Source: SpSt-501 sp037481615 (GTDB lineage Bacteria > Desulfobacterota > Desulfobacteria > Desulfobacterales > SpSt-501). Taken from it: DNA of 64,000 bases. Position 1 is the stretch's first letter, and each line of letters begins with the position of its first letter. Positions 7,805-18,200 of the stretch are shown here, piece by piece. The stretch lies in assembly GCA_037481615.1 (NCBI GenBank), contig JBBFLI010000018.1. One strand, written 5' to 3'. The notes beneath the pieces were generated by a model, which worked only from the letters and a program-made list of their open reading frames with translations, ran no database searches and was not told the origin of the DNA. Both the position numbers and the translations under genes were made by a program.

Positions 7805-9142
7805 ATGGTTATGTCTCCCCTATGGGTCGATTCCGGCGGGGGTTGGACCCGTCGCCGCTTCCTCCGCGTGAGCGGCCTCACCGCAGCCGGCTTCCTCGTC
7901 GGCTGCGCGACCAACCCCGTCACCGGTCGAAGCCAGTTCATGACGGTTTCTGAAGACGAGGAGATCCGGATCGACCGGCAATTTGCACCGCGCCAGTTCT
8001 CGGAGGATTTCGGCACGACCCAGGACGCCGGTCTGAACGCCTACGTGGAGCGCGTCGGCCGCGCGCTCGCCGCCCGCAGCCACCGGCCGCAGATGCCCTT
8101 CTCCTTCCGCGTGGTGAATGCGACCTACATCAACGCCTACGCCTTCCCCGGCGGAAGCATCGCCTGCACCCGCGGCATCCTGCTCAAGCTCCACAACGAG
8201 GCCGAGCTCGCCGCCCTGCTCGGCCACGAGATCGGCCACGTCTCCGCCCGCCACACCGCCCAGCAACTCTCCCAGGGGCAGCTCTCCAACATCCTGGTCG
8301 GCGGCCTTTCGATCCTGGCCGACCTGACCGCCCCCGGTCTCGGCCAGGTGACCTCGACGCTGGGCGGCCTCGGGGCGGGCGCCTTTCTGGCGAGCTACAG
8401 CCGCGACAACGAGCGCGAGGCCGACGCCCTGGGGACCGCCTACAGCGTGCGCGCCGGATACAGCCCCGAGGGCATGGTCGGGCTGATGGAGATCCTGAAC
8501 GGCCTGAACAAGTCGCGGCCCAACGCGATCGAGCTCATGTTCTCCACGCACCCGATGAGCGAGGAGCGCTACCGCACCGCCGTGCAGACGGCCCGCGGCG
8601 AGTACGCCGGCGCGCGGGGCAACCCGCTGCACCGCGAGCGGTTCCTGGACGAAACCGCCCGGTTGCGGGCCATCGCCGGCGCGGTCGAGGAGATGCAAAA
8701 GGGCGATGCCGCGCTCGGCAAGAAGAACTACGACCAGGCGGAGACCCATTTCCGCGCCGCCCTCCGCCAGGCCCCCGGGGATTACGCCGGCCTGCTTTCC
8801 ATGGCCCGGTGCATGCTGCTGCAGAAAAAATACGCCGAAGGCGAACGCTACGCCCGCGAGGCGATCTCCGCCTACCCCCAGGAAGCCCAGGGCCACTTCC
8901 TGAGCGGGGTCGCCGCGCTGCAGCTCAGGCGCTTCGACGCCGCGCTCGCGGACTTTCAGGCCTACCGGCGCATCCTGCCTGGAAACCCGACGAGCGTCTT
9001 CTTCACCGGCTACGCCTTCGAGGGCCTGAACCGCAGAAGCGAGGCCGCCCAGGAATACCGCCGCTACCTGCAGCAGGTCCGCCAGGGGCCCTACGCCCAG
9101 CACGCCGCCCAGCGGCTGCGCGAATGGGGCTACCTGCGCTGA
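7805..9142 (+). CDS. M48 family zinc metallopeptidase lipoprotein with TPR repeats
   Basis: 445 residues. The N-terminus has a twin-arginine motif (RRRFLRV, 16-22) followed by a lipobox LVGC with Cys34, so it is probably exported by Tat and lipid-anchored at the periplasmic side. The peptidase domain has HEIGH (His141, Glu142, His145) and the third zinc ligand Glu205 in EREADALG. Residues about 290-440 form tetratricopeptide-like repeats. This is the layout of BepA/YfgC-type periplasmic proteases that act on outer-membrane proteins. ATG at 7805 has AGGAG six bases upstream; the alternative ATG at 7811 is worse spaced. It precedes glnE by 55 bases but has no evident functional link to nitrogen control. 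Confidence 0.9.
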   Translation: MVMSPLWVDSGGGWTRRRFLRVSGLTAAGFLVGCATNPVTGRSQFMTVSEDEEIRIDRQFAPRQFSEDFGTTQDAGLNAYVERVGRALAARSHRPQMPFSFRVVNATYINAYAFPGGSIACTRGILLKLHNEAELAALLGHEIGHVSARHTAQQLSQGQLSNILVGGLSILADLTAPGLGQVTSTLGGLGAGAFLASYSRDNEREADALGTAYSVRAGYSPEGMVGLMEILNGLNKSRPNAIELMFSTHPMSEERYRTAVQTARGEYAGARGNPLHRERFLDETARLRAIAGAVEEMQKGDAALGKKNYDQAETHFRAALRQAPGDYAGLLSMARCMLLQKKYAEGERYAREAISAYPQEAQGHFLSGVAALQLRRFDAALADFQAYRRILPGNPTSVFFTGYAFEGLNRRSEAAQEYRRYLQQVRQGPYAQHAAQRLREWGYLR

Positions 9143-9197
9143 GCGCGCGTTTCCCCCGGCGGGCCGGTCCCGCCGCAGGAGGAGGCCGTTTCGCATC

Positions 9198-12089
9198 GTG
9201 CATCCCCTGGACTCCCTGCCCGCCGATCTCGCCGCGACGGCCGAGGAGCGCTGCCGGGCGCTCCGCCGGGCCATGGAAGAGGCGGGGGCGGGCTGGCCGC
9301 TCGATCCCGCACGCGAAGGCGGGCTCGCCCGCGCGGCGCTGCTGAGCGATTTTCTCTACGAATCCCTGCGGGCCGACCCCCCGGCGCTCGCGGCGCTCCT
9401 GCGCGAGGGGGAGGCCGATCGCCCCCGCGCGGCGGAGCAAACCGCGGTTCGGGTCGCGGAGGCGCTCGCGTCCGCCGCCGACGAGGAAGAGGCCGGCTGC
9501 CGCCTTCGTCGGCTCCGTCGCCGCGAGCTCTGCCGCATCGCCTGGCGCGACCTCGCCGGGCTGGCGGATCTCGAGGAGACGGTCCGCGAACTCTCCGATC
9601 TCGCCGATGCCTGCCTGCACCACGGCCTCGCCTGGCTCCACGAACGGCTCTGCCGCGAGGCGGGCGTCCCCGAAGGGCCGGGGGGAGCCCCCCTGGGTCT
9701 CACCGTCATCGCGCTCGGCAAGCTCGGGGGCCGGGAACTCAACTTCTCCTCCGACGTCGATTTGCTCTTCGCCTACGCCGCCGACGGCGAGACGCGGGGC
9801 GGGCCCACGGCCGTCCCGCACGGGGAGTTCTTCACCCGACTCGCCCGCCGGCTGGTCCGGCTGCTCGACCTCCCCACCGCCGAGGGGATCGTCTTCCGCG
9901 TGGATCTCCGGCTACGCCCCTTCGGCGAATCGGGGCCGCTCGTCATGAGCTTCGACGCCCTCGAGCAGTATTACCAGGAACAGGGCCGCGAGTGGGAGCG
10001 CTATGCCTGGATCAAGGCCCGCCCGGCGGCCGGGGACCGGGCGGCGGGCGAGGAGCTGCTGCGGCGCCTGCAGCCCTTCGTCTACCGACGCTACCTGGAC
10101 TACGGCGCCTTCGAGGCGCTGCGCGAGATGAAGGGCCTGATCACCCGGGAAGTCGCCCGCCGCGGGCTCGAGGGCAACATCAAGCTCGGCCGCGGGGGGA
10201 TCCGCGAAATCGAGTTCTTCGGCCAATCCTTCCAGCTGCTGCGCGGCGGCCTGGAGCCGGCCCTGCGCGAGCGCGCGATCCGCAGGGTCCTCGCCGCCCT
10301 GGTTGCGCTCGGGCTGATCGACGAGGCGACCCGCCGGCTGCTCGACGAGGCTTATGTCTTTCTGCGCACCCTCGAGCACCGGTTGCAGCAGCGCTTCGAC
10401 CGCCAGACCCACGAGATCCCCCGGGACCCCCGGGAATTGCGCCTCGTCGCCGCGGGGATGGGGCATGCCGACCCCGAGGGCCTGCTCGCGGAGTTCAGCC
10501 GCCACCGCGAAGCGGTGCACGGACAGTTCCGCCTGCTCCTCGGGCCGGCCGAAGGGGACGGGGAGGCGGCCGGCTCGCTGGAAGCGGAACTCGCCGCCCT
10601 CTGGGAGATGCGCCTGGCGCCGCCGGAGGCCGAGGCGCTCCTGCGGCGCGCGGGCCATGCAGCCGCCGCGGAGGCCCTGGAGGTGCTCCAGACCCTGCAG
10701 GAGGACCCGGAAACGCGGGCACTCAGCGCCGCCGGCCGCCGCCGCCTCGACCGGCTCGTCCCGCGGATCGTGCTCGCCTCGGCGCGTGCGGCGAATCCCT
10801 TGGAGGCCCTGCGTCGCAGCTGCGACATCCTGCGGGCGATCGAGCGCCGCACGACCTACCTCGCCCTGCTCCTCGAATCCCCCGCGGCGCTCGAGCGACT
10901 CGTCACCCTCGCCGGGGCGAGCCCGTTTCTCGCCTCCTTCATCGCCCGGCACCCGGTCGTGCTGGACGAGCTGCTCGTCCCCGAAGGGCGCTACCGGCCG
11001 GTCGGCCGCGAGGCGCTGCTCTCCGAGCTGCGCGGGCGGCTCGCGCGGACCGACCCCGAGGACCTGGAAGCCCAGATCGAGGTGTTGTGCGTCTTCCAGC
11101 AGACCCAGGTGCTCAAGGCGGCCGCGGCCGACGTAAGCGGGCAGCTCGCCCTGATGCGGGTGAGCGATGTCCTCTCCGATATCGCCGAGGCGGTGCTCGC
11201 GGCCGTGGTCGACCTCGCCTGGGGGCATCTGGTCGCCCGCCACGGCGAACCCGAGGCGCGCCTGGACGGCGTGCCCTGCCGCCCGGGCTTCGCCGCCATC
11301 GCCTACGGGAAGCTGGGCGGTCTCGAGCTCGGCTACGGCTCCGATCTCGATCTGGTCTTCCTGCACGCGGGCGCCGGGGAGTCGACGCGCGGCGGCCCGC
11401 GGCCGATCGACCCGGCGCAATTCTACAACCGCCTGGGCCAGCGGGTGATCCACATCCTGACCGCCCACACCCGCGCAGGGCGCCTCTACGAGATCGATAC
11501 CCGCCTGCGGGCGAGCGGGATCGCGGGCATCCTCGTCCAGCACGTGGACGCCTTCGGCGACTACCTGCGGCGGGAGGCCTGGACCTGGGAGCACCAGGCG
11601 CTGATCAAGGCCCGGCCGGTGGCGGGGGATCCCGCCGTCGCCGCCCGCTTCCAGGGCGTGCGCCGGGCGGTGCTCGGCCTGCCGCGCCCGCCGGAGGAGC
11701 TGCGCCGGGAGGTGTTCGCGATGCGCGAGCGCATGCGGCGCAGCGCGCCGGCGGGTTCCGCGGCGGAATTCGATCTCAAGCAGGACCCGGGCGGCATCGT
11801 GGACATCGAGTTTCTGGTGCAGCTGCTCACCCTGCGCCACGCCCGGCGCGTCCCGGAACTCTGCGCCTGGACCGATACCGTGCGGCTGATCCAGACGCTC
11901 AGCACCTTTCGGATCCTCGGCGAAATCGAGGCCCACGTGCTCAAGCACGCCTACCTGATCTACCGCGCGGCCGCCCACCGCCTCGCCCTCCTGGAAAAGC
12001 CCCCCCGGGTGCCGGCGGAACGTTTCGCGCTCCTGCGCTCCCGGGTGCGGCAGATCTGGGCGTGCGTCTTCCCCCCGCGGCTTTCATAA
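9198..12089 (+). CDS. glnE: Bifunctional glutamine synthetase adenylyltransferase/adenylyl-removing enzyme
   Basis: 963 residues, close to E. coli GlnE (946). Two nucleotidyltransferase domains are clear: the N-terminal adenylyl-removase with GGRELNFSSDVDLLF (about 176-190) and the C-terminal adenylyltransferase with GGLELGYGSDLDLVF (about 705-720), each with the DxD metal-binding pair. It attaches or removes AMP on a tyrosine of glutamine synthetase; the target tyrosine is conserved in the GlnA encoded downstream. The start is GTG at 9198, with an AGGAGGAGG tract about 12 bases upstream; no closer in-frame ATG fits. First of the gln genes on this strand. Confidence 0.95.
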   Translation: MHPLDSLPADLAATAEERCRALRRAMEEAGAGWPLDPAREGGLARAALLSDFLYESLRADPPALAALLREGEADRPRAAEQTAVRVAEALASAADEEEAGCRLRRLRRRELCRIAWRDLAGLADLEETVRELSDLADACLHHGLAWLHERLCREAGVPEGPGGAPLGLTVIALGKLGGRELNFSSDVDLLFAYAADGETRGGPTAVPHGEFFTRLARRLVRLLDLPTAEGIVFRVDLRLRPFGESGPLVMSFDALEQYYQEQGREWERYAWIKARPAAGDRAAGEELLRRLQPFVYRRYLDYGAFEALREMKGLITREVARRGLEGNIKLGRGGIREIEFFGQSFQLLRGGLEPALRERAIRRVLAALVALGLIDEATRRLLDEAYVFLRTLEHRLQQRFDRQTHEIPRDPRELRLVAAGMGHADPEGLLAEFSRHREAVHGQFRLLLGPAEGDGEAAGSLEAELAALWEMRLAPPEAEALLRRAGHAAAAEALEVLQTLQEDPETRALSAAGRRRLDRLVPRIVLASARAANPLEALRRSCDILRAIERRTTYLALLLESPAALERLVTLAGASPFLASFIARHPVVLDELLVPEGRYRPVGREALLSELRGRLARTDPEDLEAQIEVLCVFQQTQVLKAAAADVSGQLALMRVSDVLSDIAEAVLAAVVDLAWGHLVARHGEPEARLDGVPCRPGFAAIAYGKLGGLELGYGSDLDLVFLHAGAGESTRGGPRPIDPAQFYNRLGQRVIHILTAHTRAGRLYEIDTRLRASGIAGILVQHVDAFGDYLRREAWTWEHQALIKARPVAGDPAVAARFQGVRRAVLGLPRPPEELRREVFAMRERMRRSAPAGSAAEFDLKQDPGGIVDIEFLVQLLTLRHARRVPELCAWTDTVRLIQTLSTFRILGEIEAHVLKHAYLIYRAAAHRLALLEKPPRVPAERFALLRSRVRQIWACVFPPRLS

Positions 12090-12259
12090 AAAAACAATTT
12101 TGTATTTTCAAAAAGTATCAAGAATACATTGTTGTCATTTTTGGGGGCGGGCGGGCTTTTCCCGGAAGCCCGCAACCCCCGGATCCTTCAGGCTTTCAAC
12201 GCCTCGGGCCCCGATGGCACCCTCCTTGCTCTACCGCTTCCCGGAGGATTTCGTCGCCC
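12090..12259 (+). promoter_or_regulatory. AT-rich gap before glnD, candidate promoter region
   Basis: Bases 12087-12137 are strikingly AT-rich for this chromosome and contain TTGTAT (12100-12105) and TACATT (12125-12130), a weak -35/-10 pair with a long 19-base spacer. A hairpin of GCGGGCTT and AAGCCCGC follows but lacks a T run. glnD may therefore have its own promoter besides read-through from glnE. No sigma-54 match was seen. Confidence 0.3.
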
Positions 12260-14916
12260 GTGAGCGCCGCCCCCATACCCGATGCCGCCGACGGCCGCCG
12301 GAACGCCGCCGCCACCCTGAGGAAGAGGCTGGGGGAGATCCACGCCGCGATCCGCAAGCGCCGGCCGGGGGAGGGGCTTTCGCCGATCAGCCGGGCGGTG
12401 GACGACTACTTCGAGGAGGCCTTTACGGCCAGCCCGAGCGGCCCTTTCCTGGAAATCAACCGCAACCCCTACGCCATCATCGCCCTGGGAGGCTACGGCC
12501 GCGAGGAGCTCAACCTGCGCTCGGACATCGATCTGTTGTTTCTTTTCCGCCGCGAGGTCCCCGCGGGTGCGGAGTCCCTCATCCGCGAGATGATCTACCC
12601 CCTGTGGGACCTGGGTCTCGAGGTCGGCTACGCCCTGCGATCGCTCGGGGATTGCCTTTCGCTCGCCGGAAGCGATTTCCAGATCCTCACCCCCCTCCTC
12701 GACGCCCGCTTCGTCTGCGGGGTCTCGGTGCTCTACTCCGAGCTGCTCGAACGCCTGCGCGCCGAGCTGCGCCGCCGCCGCGGTTGGGTGGTCGAGAAGC
12801 TCGTCGAGCACACCCGCCTGCGGCATGAGCGCTTCGGCGACTCCGCGCACCTCCTCGAGCCGCACCTCAAGGAGGGCCAGGGGGGGCTGCGCGACTACCA
12901 CAGCCTGCGCTGGGCCGCGCGGCTCGACCACGAGGTGCTGCAGCCGCGGGACCTCGAGTACACCGGGCTCCTCTCCCACGGCGAATTCACGGAACTCTGG
13001 GACGCCCTGCAGTTCATCTGGGCGGTGCGCGACCACCTGCACGAGATCTGCCGCCGCCGGGTCGATCGGCTCCACTTCGAGCACCAGCTCGCCATCGCCG
13101 ACCGGCTGGGATACCCCGCCGCAGGCGGGCAGCAGCCGGTCGAGCGTTTCCTCGGCGAACTGCACCGCCACATGGAGGGGATCAAGCGGCTGCATCTCGC
13201 CTGCATGCGCGAGCTCGCCGCCCCGAAAAAGAGGCGGCGGATGCCGGCGGCTTCCCTGCCCGAGGGGATCGTCGCCGCCCCCGGCGGCTTTCTCGGCTTC
13301 GAGAGCGCCGAGGCGATCCTGAAACGCCCCGAGCTGCTGATCCGCATCTTCACCGAGAGCGCCCGCTCGGGGTTGCCGCTCGCCGGCGAAGCCCGGCGGC
13401 TGCTCCGCGAATTTCTGCATCTCGTCGACGCCCCGCTGCGCACGGCGCCCGCCGTCGTGCGCGCCCTCGAGTCGCTGCTCGTCCACCCGCAGAGGAGCGA
13501 AGCCCTCCTCGACGAGCTCCTCGCCTCGGGGCTGCTCGAGGCCCTGATCCCCGAACTCCACGGCGTCGCCCACCGCATCCAGTACGACGAGTACCATGTC
13601 TACCCCGTCGACCGGCACCTGCTGCACACGGTGATCGCCCTGCAGCAGCTCGCCCTGCGCCCGGCGACGGGCGTCGACGATCTGCCCGCGCGGATCTACC
13701 GGGAACTGCCGCGCAAGGCGCTGCTCCACTGGGCGGCGCTGCTGCACGACATCGGCAAGGCCGACCCCGCGCCCGGCCACGCCGCGCGCGGCGCCGAGCT
13801 CGTGCGCCGGCTGCTCGCCGAGCGGGGGTTTTCCCCGGAGGACCGGGAAACGGCGGCCTTCCTCGTGCGCGAGCACCTGCTGCTCATCCAGACCGCCACC
13901 CGACGCGACATCCACGACGAGGAGACCGCGCTCGCCTGCGCGCGGCGCATCCCCGGGCCGGAGGCGCTGAAGATGCTCTACCTCCTCACCGTCGCCGACG
14001 CCCGGGCGACCGGGCCGGCGGCCTGGTCCGACTGGACCGCGCACCTCCTGCAGGAGTTCTTCCTGAAGGTCTTGCACGTCATCGAGGAGGGCGATCTCGC
14101 CAGCCGCCGCACCGTGGAGGCGATCGAACGCAAGCGCCAGGAGCTGCTCGCCGGCGCGGCGTCCGGGACCGAGCGCCGGCGGTTCGCGGAGCTCTTTCCT
14201 TTCCTCAGCCCCCGCTATCTCCTCGCCATGGATCCCTCCGAGATCGCCGCGCACATCGCCCTCGCCTCCCGGCTGGGCGAGCGGCCCTTCGTGTGGGACA
14301 TTCAGCCCGCCGCCGGCGGCAAGGCCCGACGGCTCACGGTCTGCGCCAAGGACCGCCCCGGACTGATGGCGAGCCTCGCGGGGGTCTTCACCCTGAACGG
14401 GATCAACATCCTCGACGTCCTCGTCTTCACGTGGCGAAACGGGCTCGCCCTCGACCGCTTCGAGTTGAGCCCCCCGCCCGACCCGATTTTCGAGGAGGAG
14501 CGCTGGCAGCGCGCCGCCGACCACCTCGAGGCGGTGCTCGCGGGAAAGCTCGATCTCGCGGCCGTGCTCGCCCCGCGGCTCGAAGCCGCCCGAGCCGCGG
14601 TCCGACCCCGCGCCGGCAGGAAGCCGCACCGCGTGCAGATCGACAACGCGAGCTCGAGCTTTTTCACGATCCTCGAGGTCTTCACCCAGGACTTCCCCGG
14701 CTTGCTCTACTGCATCGCCGATGCGCTCCACCGCCACGGCCTCGACATCCGCGTGGCGAAGATCGCCACGCAGGTCGACCAGGTGGTGGACGTCTTCTAC
14801 GTCCGCGATCTCGCGGGAGGAAAACTTCTCGAACCCGCACGGATCGCCGCCCTCGAGCGCGAGATCCTCGAGCGGCTGGCGCCGTCGGAACCCCCTCGGA
14901 AAGGAGCATCGAACCC

Positions 14917-14920
<4 letters not shown>
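12260..14920 (+). CDS. glnD: Bifunctional PII uridylyltransferase/uridylyl-removing enzyme
   Basis: 886 residues (E. coli GlnD 890). Domains in order: nucleotidyltransferase with GGYGREELNLRSDIDLLF (about 77-95); helical region; HD hydrolase with LLHDIGKADPAPGH (about 494-507); and two C-terminal ACT domains (about 691-770 and 800-880) that sense glutamine. It uridylylates PII when glutamine is low and removes UMP when it is high. GTG at 12260 is the only reasonable start in frame; GGAGG is 12 bases upstream, slightly far. The stop overlaps the amtB start (ATGA). Confidence 0.95.
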
Positions 14921-16218
<1,298 letters not shown>

Positions 16219-16248
16219 GCCGGGAGACCGGTCGTGAAGGAGGAGGTC

Positions 16249-16590
16249 ATGATCAAGAAAATCGAAGCCATCATCAAGCCGTTCAAGCTCGACGACGTCA
16301 AGGAGGCCCTGAACGCCATCGGGATCCAGGGCATGACGGTCTCCGAGGTCAAGGGCTACGGCCGGCAGAAGGGCCACAAGGAAGTCTATCGCGGCGCCGA
16401 ATACGTCGTCGACTTCATCCCCAAGCTGAAGCTCGAGATCGTCGTCGCCGCCGAGCTCGTCGACCAGGCGGTCGCCCGCATCCGCGAGGCGGCCCTGACC
16501 GGCAAGATCGGCGACGGGAAAATTTTCGTCACCCCGGTCGAGCAGGCGATCCGCGTGCGTACCGGGGAAACAGGAACCGATGCCATCTGA
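16249..16590 (+). CDS. glnB: Nitrogen regulatory protein PII
   Basis: 113 residues. The T-loop motif RGAEYVVDF includes Tyr52, the site uridylylated by GlnD (Tyr51 in E. coli numbering), and the C-terminus has KIFVTPVEQAIRVRTGETG, the ATP/ADP-binding segment. The trimer integrates ATP/ADP, 2-oxoglutarate and uridylylation to control GlnE, AmtB and often the sigma-54 activator. ATG at 16249 is chosen over an in-frame GTG at 16234 because AAGGAGGAGG lies directly between them at ideal spacing for the ATG. Lying between amtB and glnA it could be called glnB or glnK. Confidence 0.95.
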   Translation: MIKKIEAIIKPFKLDDVKEALNAIGIQGMTVSEVKGYGRQKGHKEVYRGAEYVVDFIPKLKLEIVVAAELVDQAVARIREAALTGKIGDGKIFVTPVEQAIRVRTGETGTDAI

Positions 16591-16639
16591 ACCCCGGTCC
16601 CCGGGAAACCCCTTCACCGCCATTCAAGGAGGATCTGTG

Positions 16640-18052
16640 ATGAAACCCAAGGAAGTTCTCTCTTTCGCCCAGGAACACGGCGCCCGCATGCTCGATCTGC
16701 GCTTCATGGACTTTCCCGGCCTCTGGCAGCACTTCTCCGTGCCCATTCACCAGCTCGACGAGGGCAGCTTCGAGGACGGGTTCGGCTTCGACGGCTCGAG
16801 CATCCGCGGCTGGCAGCCGATCAACGCGAGCGACATGCTCGTGATCCCGGACCCGGCGACCGCACGCATGGACCCCTTCACCCGGGAACCCACGCTGGTC
16901 ATGATCTGCGACATCGTCGACCCGGTCACCCGCGCCCCGTACACACGGGACCCGCGCAACATCGCCAAGAAGGCCGAGGCCTATCTCAAGAGCACGGGGA
17001 TCGCCGAGATCGCCTACCTGGGGCCGGAGGCCGAGTTTTTCATCTTCGACGACATCCGCTACGAGTCGAACGTCTACGGCGCTTTCTACGAGATCGACTC
17101 GATCGAGGGGACCTGGAACACGGGACGCGACGAGGGCCCGAACCTGGGCTACAAGCCGCGGCCCAAGGAAGGCTATTTCCCCGTGCCGCCGATGGACAAG
17201 TTCCAGGATCTGCGCACGGAGATGGTGCTCGAGCTCGAACGGCTCGGCATCGAGGTCGAGGCCCAGCACCACGAGGTCGCCACCGCCGGCCAGGCCGAGA
17301 TCGACATGAAATTCAAACCGCTGCTCCAGATGGCCGATCAGCTCATGTGGTTCAAGTACGTGCTGAAGAACGTGGCCTGCCGCCACAACCACACCGTGAC
17401 CTTCATGCCCAAGCCGCTCTTCGGCGACAACGGCTCGGGCATGCACACCCATGTGAGCCTCTGGAAGGACGGGAAGAACCTCTTCGCCGGCGACAGGTAC
17501 GCCGGGGTCTCCCCGATCGCCCTCCACGCCATCGGCGGGATTCTCAAGCACTGCCGGGCGCTCTGCGCGATCACCAACCCCACGACCAACTCCTACAAGC
17601 GGCTCGTCCCGGGCTACGAGGCCCCCGTCAACCTCGCCTACTCCAGCCGCAACCGCAGCGCGGCGATCCGCATCCCGATGTACTCGACCTCGCCCAAGGC
17701 GAAGCGCATCGAGTTCCGCACCCCCGACCCCTCTTGCAACGGCTACCTCGCCTTCGCCGCGATCCTGATGGCCGTGATCGACGGGATCCAGAACAAGATC
17801 GACCCCGGGGACCCCTTGGACAAGAACATCTACGACCTGCCGCCGGAGGAGCTCGCCCAGGTGCCCTCGGCCCCGGGGTCCCTCGACGAGGCGCTCGCCT
17901 GCCTGCGGGCCGACCACGATTTCTTGCTCAAGGGCGACGTCTTCACGCGGGATGCGCTCGAGATGTGGATCGACTACAAGACCAAGGCCGAGGTGGACGC
18001 CGTGCGCCTGCGGCCGCACCCTCACGAGTTCTTCCTCTATTTCGACATCTGA
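16640..18052 (+). CDS. glnA: Glutamine synthetase, type I-beta
   Basis: 470 residues, ATP-dependent glutamine synthesis from glutamate and ammonia. It shows FGFDGSSIRGW, the metal/glutamate site (GPEAEFFIF, GQAEIDMKF), NGSGMHTH, the ATP-side loop KRLVPGYEAPVNLAYS, and the adenylylation loop NIYDLPPEE with Tyr398, so it is the GlnE-regulated I-beta class. ATG at 16640 has AAGGAGG six bases upstream. It lies 49 bases after glnB; amtB, glnB and glnA are likely one transcript, ended by a strong stem-loop at 18084-18118. Confidence 0.97.
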   Translation: MKPKEVLSFAQEHGARMLDLRFMDFPGLWQHFSVPIHQLDEGSFEDGFGFDGSSIRGWQPINASDMLVIPDPATARMDPFTREPTLVMICDIVDPVTRAPYTRDPRNIAKKAEAYLKSTGIAEIAYLGPEAEFFIFDDIRYESNVYGAFYEIDSIEGTWNTGRDEGPNLGYKPRPKEGYFPVPPMDKFQDLRTEMVLELERLGIEVEAQHHEVATAGQAEIDMKFKPLLQMADQLMWFKYVLKNVACRHNHTVTFMPKPLFGDNGSGMHTHVSLWKDGKNLFAGDRYAGVSPIALHAIGGILKHCRALCAITNPTTNSYKRLVPGYEAPVNLAYSSRNRSAAIRIPMYSTSPKAKRIEFRTPDPSCNGYLAFAAILMAVIDGIQNKIDPGDPLDKNIYDLPPEELAQVPSAPGSLDEALACLRADHDFLLKGDVFTRDALEMWIDYKTKAEVDAVRLRPHPHEFFLYFDI

Positions 18053-18083
18053 AGCCGGCAAGCCGCATTGCCCCGACCCGAGC

Positions 18084-18118
18084 GGGGCGGCCGGGCGAAA
18101 AACCCGCCCGGCCGCCCC
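18084..18118. terminator. Perfect 14-bp stem-loop between convergent glnA and the sigma-54 activator
   Basis: GGGGCGGCCGGGCG (18084-18097), loop AAAAACC, then CGCCCGGCCGCCCC (18105-18118). It sits between the two convergent stop codons and probably ends transcription from both sides. There is no clear T tract on either side, so termination strength is uncertain. Confidence 0.55.
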
Positions 18119-18200
18119 GGCTTTCCGGGGGGCGGCCGGCACCCTCCCCCTCCCCCCCCCCGGGCGGATCGGACCCGAGGGGTGCGGGGGACCCCGCGGG

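Noticed and set aside
9120..9197. GG-N10-GC spaced bases before glnE as a sigma-54 promoter
   Set aside because: They lie in the end of the peptidase gene and lack the TGGCA and TTGC context.
12134..12180. GCGGGCTT/AAGCCCGC hairpin after glnE as an intrinsic terminator
   Set aside because: No T run follows on either strand; kept only as part of the glnD leader.
16234..16248. Earlier GTG start for the PII gene
   Set aside because: It would place the AAGGAGGAGG ribosome site inside the coding sequence and add residues absent from PII proteins.
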